Source: Cryptomeria japonica
Lineage: Eukaryota; Streptophyta; Pinopsida; Cupressales; Cupressaceae
Length of the DNA: 64,000 nucleotides
Direction: 5' to 3'
NCBI RefSeq assembly: GCF_030272615.1
Contig: NC_081413.1
Span: forward strand, 15,944,285-16,008,284
Below the pieces are notes generated by a model. That model was not told the DNA's origin. It saw only the letters and a list, made by a program, of their open reading frames with translations, and made no database searches. A program made the position numbers and the translations under genes. Shown piece by piece: positions 45,100 to 54,691 of the stretch. The stretch's first letter is position 1, and the number at the start of each line of letters is the position of its first letter.

Positions 45100-45990
45100 T
45101 TACTCCTTCATCAACATAATAACATGATTTATCTCTATCCTTCTCAAATCCGTATCTCTAATATTCAGGGTTAGGCTTATATGTTCTTTTAGCTTCTTCT
45201 TTGAATCTTGCATGTCTATCAGGACACCTAGATGCCATATGACCAATTTTATTGCAGTTAAAACATTTAAATGGTGCTTTACCTTCATACTTACTTCCAA
45301 CTGGACCTTTAGGCATTTTCCTTGCAAATAGTGCTTCAAGCTCTTCAAGTTCTTCATTCTCCCTTCTAATGTCTTCGAGTTCTCTAGCATAGAGTGCTTT
45401 CCAATCAGATTTCTCAGATGATGATGATGATTTTGCAGATGATGATGACGCCTTCAAATCTAAATCTGTCTTAATTGTAGCAACAAGACCAAATTCCTCA
45501 AGTTCAAAAGATGAAAGTTTTTCAACTAAAGTATCTCTAGATACTGATGCATTAGGCATTCTTCTCAATTCATTGATAGCAGTTACTTTCATTTTATATG
45601 TCAGTGGCAATGCTCTTAAAACTTTAGAAACAATTTCATCTTCACTTAAGGATCTTCCACAACATTGTATACCCAAAACAATTTCATTTACTCTTTCCAT
45701 AAAAGTAGAAATCCTTTCATCTTCTTCCATTTTCAGGTTTTCATACCTGATCCGAAAGCATTCTAGTTTTGCAATTTTGACTATGGTATCACCTTCATTC
45801 AATGTCTCCAATTTGTCCCAAATAGCTTTAGTAGTAGATCAGTCTGATAATCCCATGATTTGCTGATCTGACAATGCGCTCAAAAGTGCTTCTCTTGCTT
45901 TGCAATCATTCTCATGATCTTTAGCCAAGGTTGGTGGATTAGGTTGACTTTGAGTAGGACCAACATAACCATTCTTTGTAACATCCCATA
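45100..45990 (-). pseudogene. copia gag with zinc knuckle
   Basis: 45158-45811 is open for 217 codons: LKMEEDERISTFMERVNEIV, VLRALPLTYKMKVTAI and the zinc knuckle CFNCNKIGHMASRCPDRH, a C-x2-C-x4-H-x4-C pattern. A UBN2-type gag N-terminus (ALLSALSDQQIMGLSD, IWDKLETLNEGD) precedes it across a stop at about 45840. A Ser-rich stretch and a Glu-rich coiled coil lie between capsid and knuckle. The frame stops after PNPEY. Confidence 0.85.
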
Positions 45991-46104
45991 TGTCTTTTCC
46001 AATGCAATTCAGATGTGTCTCTATTCTGATCTTCCATATACCTAAAATAGTTAGATGCCATAGAATCTCCTCAAGCTGTTAAACTTCTGCAAAAAGAGGA
46101 CTAG

Positions 46105-46116
46105 GCTCTGATACCA
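46105..46116 (-). promoter_or_regulatory. initiator-Met tRNA primer-binding site, copia element
   Basis: Minus strand TGGTATCAGAGC, two bases inside the 5' LTR (46119). Confidence 0.93.
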
Positions 46117-46118
46117 AT

Positions 46119-47132
46119 TGTTAGGACCCAGAGGCAACTGAGAGAAAGGGGGGGGGGTGAATCAGTTGTCTATTGATTTCAACCCAGATATAACTTAACC
46201 AAACTTAATGCATAATACCGGTAAACCAAACTTCATGACGGTTAACAATTTAATAGTTAATTGCAATACCGGTAAAGTTTAATGCATGAAACAGAAAGAC
46301 AAAACCAAAGTTGGAAACCTTACCCACAATCAGATGATACTACTGTAGATAGTATGTGTGTACAATATGGGGTCTGCACATGCAGAAAGGCCAACTGCCT
46401 AGAGCTCACTACTCAATCACAAAATGGAAGTCACACTGACTACAATTGGATGATTAAATCCAATGATAATGTACTGCTCAAAATAACATCTTCAAATGCT
46501 GGATTCAGTACTGATTAAGCTTTGATTGCTTTCTCCAAACCTTCCTTGAATCTTCAAATGATGTCTGTGTGTATAGCTCTGTTTATATTCGCATATACCT
46601 TATTACAATCCTCTTCCACACCTTCATTAGATAATCTCACAAACGAGATCTTACATATATACCAAAGCCTAAGACCAAATGTGTAGGTCAACTTACAAAG
46701 AATATTACAATTAAATCAATTACAAATGAATCAATATGTGATGCATCATGTCGGCTCAATGCATTTATAATAATAACAAATCATCTCCATAACGTGTCGT
46801 GCTGATCTGGAATAGATAATGCTTTTCGGTCCATTACCTAGACCTATTTGCCAGTAACAACAAATATGCAAACTTGATTAGAGCAATAATCAAATCACCA
46901 AAATAAAGTGTCCAAACAATGTCTTCGACATAACCAAGTAATCTCCAGATGATAACATATCATCCTTAGTGCCGGTGAACAATATAACCTACCAGTGAAC
47001 CAGATATCAGTGACTATGCATAAGTCGCTGAACATGTCGGTGAACATAACCAAAGATCTCAAAGTGCTAATAGGCGTTGACAAGTGTTGACATCAATGAC
47101 ACAACCAGTGCAACATATCCAAAATACCAACA
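46119..47132 (-). repeat. 5' LTR of the copia element
   Basis: 1014 bp, ending aaataccaaca at 47132. It has nine to ten G near the left end (about 46150-46159), where the partner has eleven. It lacks the counterpart of about 40690-40745. Confidence 0.93.
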
Positions 47133-48574
47133 GTATCTTACCTGTTTGCTAGGTCCTCCCCATTGGTACCCATAATTGCACAACCAGTCGGGTGGGTGAT
47201 CCAACCACCCCAACAAAGTAGATTTGGTTTGAGAAATCCTAGCTATGGAAGCATCACCAAAGGCTATGAGTTTAGTGACCAATGAGTCCATATTATCTTT
47301 TGAAAGCTCTAGAAATAAAGCAATGTCATCAGTGAATTGGATATTTAGCATATTGGACTTGTCAGGAAGGGTAGTTCCTCTAACTTTGGGTAAGAGATTT
47401 CCCTCCCTCAACAAGTAAAAAATAATATTAGAGGCATTAACAAATAAGGCAGGAGCCAGAGGACAACCTTGTCTGATGGATCTCCCTAGCTTGAAGACTT
47501 GAGATGTGGATCCATTGATTTCAATTTGAGCAGAGGCATCTTTGAGTAGGACCTGAACAAACTGGAAAAAATCTTTAAGAAAGCCAAATGCTTCAAACAT
47601 CATAATGATGAAACTCCATTCCACCTAGTCATATGCTTTTTTAAGTCCAACAAGAACATGACCACCTTTTGATTAGACATTTTAGCCCATTCCATGGCCT
47701 CCCAACTTGTAATAAGGTTCTCTAAAATAAATATGCCTTTAATGAAACCAGTTTGAGTGGAGCGAATAAATTTAGGTAAAATGTCCTCAAGTTTGAGGGC
47801 TAAATTTTTTGTAAGGATCTTGTAAGAAACATTCAACGGAGTAATAGATCGCCAATTTTTAATCAGGGACTTGTCCCCAACTTTGGGTAGTAGTTTGATG
47901 GTTCCTTTATTAATATCAGAGCCTAGTGATCCTTGCTCAAAGGCTTCTTCGTAAACTCACAGTAGATCATCACAAATCCAATTGTTGTTAGCCTTATAGA
48001 ACTCAATGGGAAGCCCATTAGGTCTTGGGGCCTTCTCATTTTTAAGTGCCCCAATGGCCCTGTTGATTTATTCCATAGTGATAGACCTTTTAAGCACTTA
48101 CCTATCCTCATTGGAAATAAGATTTGGAATAAGGTTTCTGCAAAAGTTTTTGGCCTCAGTGGAGGAGGGGGTGTCCTCACAAGTAAAAAGATTCTAATAG
48201 AATAGGAGGAATTCTTCCTTAATCTCATCCACATTCGTGATCTCCCTACCATCAATCCAGAGTATCAATTTTTTCCCTGCATTTCTTTTGCCTCAGCATG
48301 TTGAAAAAGAAATTCTATCCTTTGTCTCCATGTTGTAACCAGTGAAGCCTTGCTCTGGTCTTAGCCCCTGCAACCTTAATTTTTTGTAAATTCCTTAATC
48401 TATCTTTGGCTTGGGCCAGAGAGTGTGTCAATCTAACGTTATTGGGCTTCTTTTAGATCAGGGATTTAATATTATGTAATTTATCTATTAGGACTCTCTC
48501 TGAAATCTATAATCTTTCACTTTCTTCCTATCAATGGCTTTGAGCAGACATTGCCGACTATTTACATTCCTATC
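47133..48574 (-). pseudogene. LINE (L1-type) ORF2, reverse transcriptase core
   Basis: Contains the RT blocks of a plant L1: NEKAPRPNGLPIEFYKA-like (canonical K-x-PGPDG), WRSITPLNVSYKILTKNLA, LKLEDILPKFIRSTQTGFIK, VMFLLDLKKAYD-like, LGRSIRQGCPLAPALF and the catalytic box NIQFTDDIALFLE. The box is FTDD rather than the usual YADD/FADD. Frames 47067-47624, 47600-47836 and 47923-48255 are joined only through stops and frameshifts. The 5' portion is separated by the chromovirus inserted at 48575. Confidence 0.88.
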
Positions 48575-50138
48575 TGATGGGATGGGGTTTGGGATAGACT
48601 AGCCCAATCTATGCTCTTGGATCCTTGCCTTGGATCACCAGGTGTTCTAACCAAACCCTAGGGTCTCTAGGACTTCCCCTACTTGTGGAATCCCCTGACC
48701 TTGCCCAATCCACCCACCAACAAGTTGAAAAATTACTCCTAAGGTCTCACCTGCTCATGAGATTCAAGAACCCTTACTCAGGCTAATAAGGGTTTGGCTT
48801 GCTCCATACCTTCCTAGGTCTTAGCAAGGATAGGTCAGGTATAATACATTGTTTTTCCACCCATTCATGTACCCCCAAGAGGTTTCAAGCTTTCAACCCC
48901 TTACCGATTTCACTATTTTGTGTTTTGCCTACAAAATAGGGCTACAAGGATTGTGACCAATTAGGCCTCCTACCCGTTCCTTTAGGGATCCCTCTTGCAA
49001 ACGATGCATTTGCTTGTGAAAAATCCCAAAAGACCTGCTATTCATTTGGCAAGGACTCAAGGATTTTTCAGGTTTTAGGCCTCCAAGTGTCCATACACTG
49101 CCCTAGGTGGATTTTAAGGTTTTTAAAGGTTTTTAGGAGGGTTTTTAGGCCTGCCAGGGTCACAGTGTAGGTTTGGTGATCTTGCCACCTTGTCTATATT
49201 GGTGGAAGCTCCTCCTTCACACCAATGGTTCTTCACTCACCCCTCTACAACTTCTCCAAAGGGTGCCTCCTCCTCTAACCTTCCTTGCTCTCCAAGACCT
49301 CTGCAACTTAACCCTTCCTAGTCGGGCATAGTCCAGTCTCGCCTAGGAATGGGTCTTCAAATAGCCTCCTTGCATTTTCAAGGGCCCTTCTTGCTGTGAA
49401 GTATAGTACAGGGTCTTTACTCTCATTCCCCATGGTTTCATGGTGATTCCACAACGGGGAATGGAGTTATGAACGCATTTATTCAAACCTGTCCAAAACT
49501 GGACAGTGAGAAGCAATTTACAAAAGATTTACAAACACACCACACTTGCCAAACAAAAACCTAATCTATATGCTCAAAACGAAATTATTTACACCATAGA
49601 AGACACTCCACACATTTTTTCTCACAAATCAATCCATTAATGATCTTTCTTTACTCCATTTGTGCCGACTGGCAACAAAATTGCAGTCACAGTCAAGTCA
49701 CTTGCTTGGGCCGTACAACATCTGACATCCCACCCATTAACTTAGGGTTTGTAATTACTTATAGCACCTTTGCCTTAGTCTATGTGCCCATATTAGGGTT
49801 GTCCACGCTACATTAAAGATTTTGACCTCATGGTGGAAAAGTTGCTTGACAACTTTAAAAAGTTGTCATGCAACTTTTGCAACTTTTGAGCAACTTTCTC
49901 AATGTTGCTTTTCTTGACTCCTAGGCCCACATTGGGCTAAAATAAGGACACCACCATTCTATGAAGGACCCCTAAACACCTCAAATGCACACATACCCTC
50001 TATTTCCAAGAAATCCTCAAATTTGACTCATGACCCTAAGACCTCAACTAGGACCAATGAGCACATGGCTCTTTATTTTATATACAATGGCTTCATAAAG
50101 AAGCAAGAGCACAATAAAAAACAAATGGTGGGAGCCCA
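48575..50138 (-). repeat. 3' LTR of the chromovirus derivative
   Basis: Plus strand tgatgggatggggttt to ggtgggagccca, 1564 bp. It lacks the last ~21 bp present at the end of the other LTR. It contains a near-palindrome at about 49837-49878 (aaaagttgcttgacaacttt / aaaagttgtcatgcaacttt). Confidence 0.9.
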
Positions 50139-50164
50139 TTTGTTTTTGATTGTGAAGAAACAAA
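50139..50164 (-). other. junction between ORF stop and 3' LTR
   Basis: Only 26 bp separate the stop codon from the LTR. On the minus strand it is A-rich (caatcaaaaacaaa) but is not a convincing polypurine tract. Confidence 0.5.
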
Positions 50165-52180
50165 CTAAGGAATTAGGGGAGTGAGAGGAGCCAGATCAAT
50201 GCCAAGCTTCTTGAACTTGCTCTCCTCCACCCAAGTAGCTTCAGACACACGTTGACCTACCCATTTCACCAAGTGCTCCATGTAGACTTGGTGTCTAGTA
50301 GACTTCTTCACCCTTGACTCCAAGATCTCCTTTGCTAGAGGCTGCTTCATTTGAGGTAAGGCATTCATATCCAAGTCTTGTAGCACCTTGGCTTGGTTCT
50401 CAATCTGCCCTTCTATCTTACCCTTGTACATGATTAGATCAACAACATTGAAGACTGGTGAAATGGCTAAGTCTGAAGGAAGATCAACCTTGTAGGCGTT
50501 CTCACCATATTTTACCAGAACTCTGCAAGGTCCTACCCTCTTCATTTGTAGTTTGGTAGGCTTACCACTTTTCATCCTAGCTTTTCTCAAATGGACCATC
50601 ACATAGTCACCCACCTTGAACTGAACCTCTCTCCTTTTCTCATCCATTTTGGCCTTTGATTTTTTAGTGGATTCAAGGATGGCTTTCTTAACCCGCTCTT
50701 GGACTTCCTTGATGGTTTGAGTGAAGTCCTCTGCTTGTCTACTCTTCATCTCCATGGAACCAAGTTCCCTGAGTTCACACACTCCCCTTGGATGTCTACC
50801 ATAGACAACCTCAAAAGGACTTCTACCGGTGGTCCTATTTACGCTATCATTATATGCATACTCTGCTTGAGGAATGATTAGGTCCCATGTCTGTCCATAT
50901 TCCTTAGTTAGACACCTCAACAAGTTGCCTAACACCCTATTGATGACTTCAGTTTGACCATCAGTTTGTGGATGGTAAGCTGAGCTAAATGATAGGTTAG
51001 TTCCAAGTCTCCTCCATAATGTTTGCCAAAAATATCCCATGAACTTGTTGTCCCTATCTGAAATAATGCTTAAAGGGAGTCCATGAATCCTAACAATCTC
51101 CTTAAAGAAGAGATGTGCAACATAGCTAGCATCATGTGTAGTCTTACATGGAATGAAATGGCTCATCTTGGAAAATCTATCTACTACCACATAGATGTTG
51201 TCCATACTTGTATTTGCCCTGGGAAGTCCTACTACAAAGTCCATATTTACACATTCCCAAGGCCTATTTGGGACTGGCAATGGTTGATAGAGACCAGCAT
51301 TGCTTGATCCTCCTTTTGCTCTTTGACACACACCACATTTCTCTACATAACTTTTCACATCTCTTGGCAACTTGGGCCAATAGTAGTACCTCTGTACTAA
51401 ATCCAAGGTTTTGCTGACTCCAAAGTGTCCACTTAAACTACCATTGTGTTTCTCTTGGATGAGGTTTTCCCCCATGGATCCTCTTGGTACACACAATTGA
51501 TTACCTTTGAACAAGAGACCATTTTGGAGAGTGTAATATGCATACTCACCATGGAAATGGTTCTCAAACTCCTTGCAAACCTCGTAGGCTGATGAGAGGT
51601 CTTCGTCTCCTTCATAGAGGTCCTTGAAACCTTCTATTCCTATGCTCTGCAACTGTAACTCTTGAACTGTCAACAACTTCCTGCTTAAAGCATTTGCCAC
51701 CATGTTGAGTTGCCCCTTTTTATGCTTGATGGTGAAGGTGAAGGATTGGAGGTATTCCATCCATTTCAAATGCCTATTGCTAAGCTTCTCTTGAGTGTTA
51801 ATATAACTCAAAGGCCGATTGTCTGCGAACACCACAAATTCCTTTGGGAGTAGGTAATGCCTCCATTTTTTTAGAGACTGCACTAATGCATACAACTCTA
51901 GGTCATAGGATGAGTACTTCTTCTTTGCTTCATTGAACAAGGGATCTAGTTCAGGTATAATGTCATCTATGTCTATAGTTTTCTTTCCTTTATCCTTGGT
52001 GTCCTCACCCCAAGGTCCTTGTGTCCTCTGATCCACCGCTTCCTGTAGCTTATCCCTTATCTCACTCATAACTTCTTCAAGGAGTCTATTCTTCTCCTTG
52101 TGCTCTTCTACCTCCCTAGCTAGCTCTGCATTAGTGACCATTGTGCTTTCACCTACTGATTCACTAGAATACAGAGACAT
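50165..52180 (-). CDS. fused gag N-terminus / RNase H remnant / integrase / chromodomain, 671 aa, intact frame
   Basis: Residues 1-80 are a charged, coiled-coil-rich Gag N-terminus (AELAREVEEHKEKNRLLEEV). At about residue 81 it joins an RNase H fragment starting FNEAKKKYSSYDLELYALVQ and including KKWRHYLLPKEF, FADNRPLSYI and QLNMVANALSRK. The first catalytic Asp segment of RNase H is deleted and the last Asp (VADAL) is Asn. The integrase is complete: zinc-binding H245, H252, C282, C285; catalytic D314 (MDFVVGLP), D375 (ISDRDNKF) and E411 (TDGQTEVINR). The GPY/F-like module is at about 547-568 (KRVGPCRVLVKYG), and the C-terminal chromodomain at about 615-660 (AKEILESRVKK, EHLVKWVGQ, EATWVEE), which targets chromovirus integration through histone marks. 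Protease and RT were lost in an apparently in-frame deletion. The start ATG lies 25 bp after the primer site, as in related elements. Confidence 0.92.
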   Translation of the reverse strand: MSLYSSESVGESTMVTNAELAREVEEHKEKNRLLEEVMSEIRDKLQEAVDQRTQGPWGEDTKDKGKKTIDIDDIIPELDPLFNEAKKKYSSYDLELYALVQSLKKWRHYLLPKEFVVFADNRPLSYINTQEKLSNRHLKWMEYLQSFTFTIKHKKGQLNMVANALSRKLLTVQELQLQSIGIEGFKDLYEGDEDLSSAYEVCKEFENHFHGEYAYYTLQNGLLFKGNQLCVPRGSMGENLIQEKHNGSLSGHFGVSKTLDLVQRYYYWPKLPRDVKSYVEKCGVCQRAKGGSSNAGLYQPLPVPNRPWECVNMDFVVGLPRANTSMDNIYVVVDRFSKMSHFIPCKTTHDASYVAHLFFKEIVRIHGLPLSIISDRDNKFMGYFWQTLWRRLGTNLSFSSAYHPQTDGQTEVINRVLGNLLRCLTKEYGQTWDLIIPQAEYAYNDSVNRTTGRSPFEVVYGRHPRGVCELRELGSMEMKSRQAEDFTQTIKEVQERVKKAILESTKKSKAKMDEKRREVQFKVGDYVMVHLRKARMKSGKPTKLQMKRVGPCRVLVKYGENAYKVDLPSDLAISPVFNVVDLIMYKGKIEGQIENQAKVLQDLDMNALPQMKQPLAKEILESRVKKSTRHQVYMEHLVKWVGQRVSEATWVEESKFKKLGIDLAPLTPLIP

Positions 52181-52205
52181 ACACGGTCTACCAAATCTTT
52201 ACCTA

Positions 52206-52217
52206 GCTCTGATACCA
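52206..52217 (-). promoter_or_regulatory. initiator-Met tRNA primer-binding site, chromovirus derivative
   Basis: Minus strand TGGTATCAGAGC, three bases inside the 5' LTR that starts at 52221. Confidence 0.93.
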
Positions 52218-52220
52218 ATC

Positions 52221-53803
52221 TGATGGGATGGGGTTTGGGATAGACTAGCTCAGTCTATGCTCTTGGATCCTTGCCTTGGATCACCAGGTGTTCTAACCAC
52301 ACTCTAGGGTCTCTAGGACTTCCCTACTTGTGTAATCCCCTGACCTTGCCCAATCCACCCACCAACAAGTTGAAAAACTACTCCTAAGGTCTCACGTGGT
52401 CATGAGATTCAAGAACCCTTACTTAGGCTAATAAGGGTTTGGCTTGCTCCACACCTTCCCAGGTCTTAGCAAGGATAGGTTAGGTCTAATACATTATTTT
52501 TCCACCCATTCATGTGCCCCCAAGAGGTTTCAATCTTTCAACCCCTTACCGATTTCACTATTTTGTGTTTTGCCTACAAAATAGGGCTACAAGGATTGTG
52601 ACCAATTAGGCCTCCTTCCCGTTCCTTTAGGGCTCCCTCTTGCAAATGATGCATTTGATTGTGAAACCTCCCAAAAGACCTGCTATTTATTTGGCAAGGA
52701 CTCAAGGATTTTTCAGGTTTTAGGCCTCCAAGTGTCCGTACACTGCCCTAGGTGGATTTTAAGGTTTTTAAGGGTCTTTAAGAGGGTTTTTAGGTCTGTC
52801 AGGGTCACAGTGTAGGTTTGGTACTCTTGCCACCTTGTCTAGATCGGTGGAAGCTCTTCCTTCACACCAATGGTGCTTCACTCACCCCTCTACAACTCCT
52901 CCAAAGGGTGCCTCCTCCTCTGACCTTCCTTGCTCTCCAAGACCTCTGCAACTTAACCCTTCCTAGCCGGGCACAGTCCAGTCTCACCTAGGAATGGGTC
53001 TTCAAATGGCCTCCTTGCATTTTCAAGGGCCCTTCTTGCTATGAAGTATAGTATAGGGTCTGTACTCTCATTCCCCATGGTTTCATGGCGATTCCACAAT
53101 GGGGAATGGAGTTATGAACCCATTTATTCAAACCCATCCAAAATTGGGCAATGAGAAGCAATTTACGAAAGATTTACAAACACACCACACTTTCCAAACA
53201 AAAACCTAATCTATATGCTCAAAATGAAAGTATTTACACCATAGAAGACACTCCACACAATTTTTATCGTAAATCAATCCATTAAAGATCTTTCTTTACT
53301 CCATTTGTGCCGACTGGCAACAAAATTGCAGTCACAGTCAAGTCACTTGCTTGGGACGTACAACATCTGACATCCCACCATTAACTTAGGGTTTGCAATT
53401 ACTTATAGATCCTTTGCCTCGATCTATGTGCCCATATTAGGGTTGTCCACACTACATTAAAGATTTTGACCTCATGGTGGAAAAGTTGCTTGACAACTTT
53501 TAAAAGTTGTAATGCAACTTTTGCAACTTTTGAGCAACTTTCTCAATGTTGCTTTTCTTGACTCCTGGGGCCACATTGGGATAACCTAAGGACACCACCA
53601 TGTTATGAAGGACCCCTAAACACCTCAAATGCACACATACTCTCTATTTCCAAGAAATCCTCAAATTTGACTCATGACCCTAAGACCTCAACTAGGACCA
53701 ATGAGCACGTGGCTCTTTAATTTATATACAATGGCTTCATAAAGAAGCAAAGACACAATAAAAAACAAATGGTGGGAGCCCTTTGAAGGGTGCTTCTACA
53801 CCA
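52221..53803 (-). repeat. 5' LTR of the chromovirus derivative
   Basis: Plus strand tgatgggatggggttt to gcttctacacca, 1583 bp, followed exactly by the target duplication ctatc. The final ~21 bp (ttgaagggtgcttctacacca) have no counterpart at the inner border of the 3' LTR. The near-palindrome is conserved at 53481-53522. Confidence 0.9.
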
Positions 53804-53808
53804 CTATC

Positions 53809-54691
53809 CACCTCCGAATACTTTATTGGGGTCATTGTTCCACTTATTAATATGCTTGATCATGAATACAACAATGTGTACATCCTAATCCTCTAATAGT
53901 AGTATTTAAGATAAACTTGTCTTTACTGATAGCCCTACTAGGCACACTATCCCTCAAGCAAATGTGAGCTACAATTGGGTAGTGGTCTGAAAGTGAATAT
54001 GGCCACACAACAACAATGATACCTTTGTCATCTAGATAAAAAAGAGAAAGATTCCTTATTGGCATAGAACCGATCAAGTATGCAATATATTCAATTGTGG
54101 CCTTTTTGAAAGTTGCACCATGTATACCAAATCCTCTTGTAAACATTTTTCAATCCTTCTAGGGGATCAAAGGGTCTTTTAAACTCTTCACCCTATCTCA
54201 ATGTATTTTTTCACCCCCTTTCCAATCCATTCCCACACCTCCCAATTCGTCTATTTGATTTTCAAACATATTAAAATCCCCCCAATAATCTAGGGGATAT
54301 CCGAGAGAGAACTCATCCACTTCCATAAATCTGATCTTTCCCTATTGTCATTAGGGGCATAAATCAAATAGACTCCAATTGTAGAGTTGCCTAATTTAAG
54401 GGTTACCCAGATCGATCTATTATAGGGAGAGGAGCCAAAACTCGAAATAAAGTCCCTCCACTTAGGATTGACTAGCAAGATAGTTCCTCCTTTCCCCTTA
54501 TTATGGTTGGAAATGATTTTAAATTCATCCTTCCATATGAAATTGAGGTTCACCTCCAAGGTGAAATTGATTGCTTTGACTTCTTGGAACGTCACAATGT
54601 CAACATTCTTGTGAAGGTCAAAAAATCTCCTAATGATGTGTTTCCTATATGGGGATTCAAGTCCCCTAATATTATGAGATATGCACTTCAT
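53809..54691 (-). pseudogene. LINE (L1-type) ORF2, endonuclease domain
   Basis: Apurinic-endonuclease-like (EEP) domain that nicks target DNA for L1 insertion. 54290-54691 opens with MKCISHNIRGLESPYRKH, then VDIVTFQEVKAINF (catalytic Glu in QEVK), NHNKGKGGTILLV, SIWVTLKLGNSTIGVYLIYA-type strands and YAPNDNRERSDLW. GDFNMFENQIDELGG-like sequence follows at about 54260 with the conserved GDFN. SLSDHYPIVAHI at about 53990-53950 is the SDH box. The start ATG at 54691 is probably the true ORF2 start. Frames break at 54289 and beyond; the ORF continues at 48574 across the chromovirus. Confidence 0.88.

Larger units (their letters stand above)
40495..47137 (-). mobile_element. Ty1/copia retrotransposon with both LTRs, 6.6 kb
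   Basis: LTRs at 40500-41552 and 46119-47132 begin tgttaggaccc and end aaataccaaca. The flanking 5-bp duplication is gtatc (40495-40499, 47133-47137). Minus-strand orientation follows from the initiator-Met primer site at 46105-46116 beside the right LTR and from the pol domains. The order in its own direction, gag, protease, integrase, RT, RNase H, is the copia order. It is inserted into the LINE ORF2. All domains carry disabling changes. Confidence 0.95.
48570..53808 (-). mobile_element. chromovirus (Ty3) deletion derivative with both LTRs, 5.2 kb
   Basis: LTRs at 48575-50138 and 52221-53803, with target duplication ctatc at 48570-48574 and 53804-53808. The initiator-Met primer site (52206-52217) is next to the right LTR, so the element lies on the minus strand, inserted between the endonuclease and RT parts of the LINE. 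The internal region is only about 2.1 kb and consists of one ORF with gag start, partial RNase H, integrase and chromodomain; protease and RT are absent. Confidence 0.93.
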
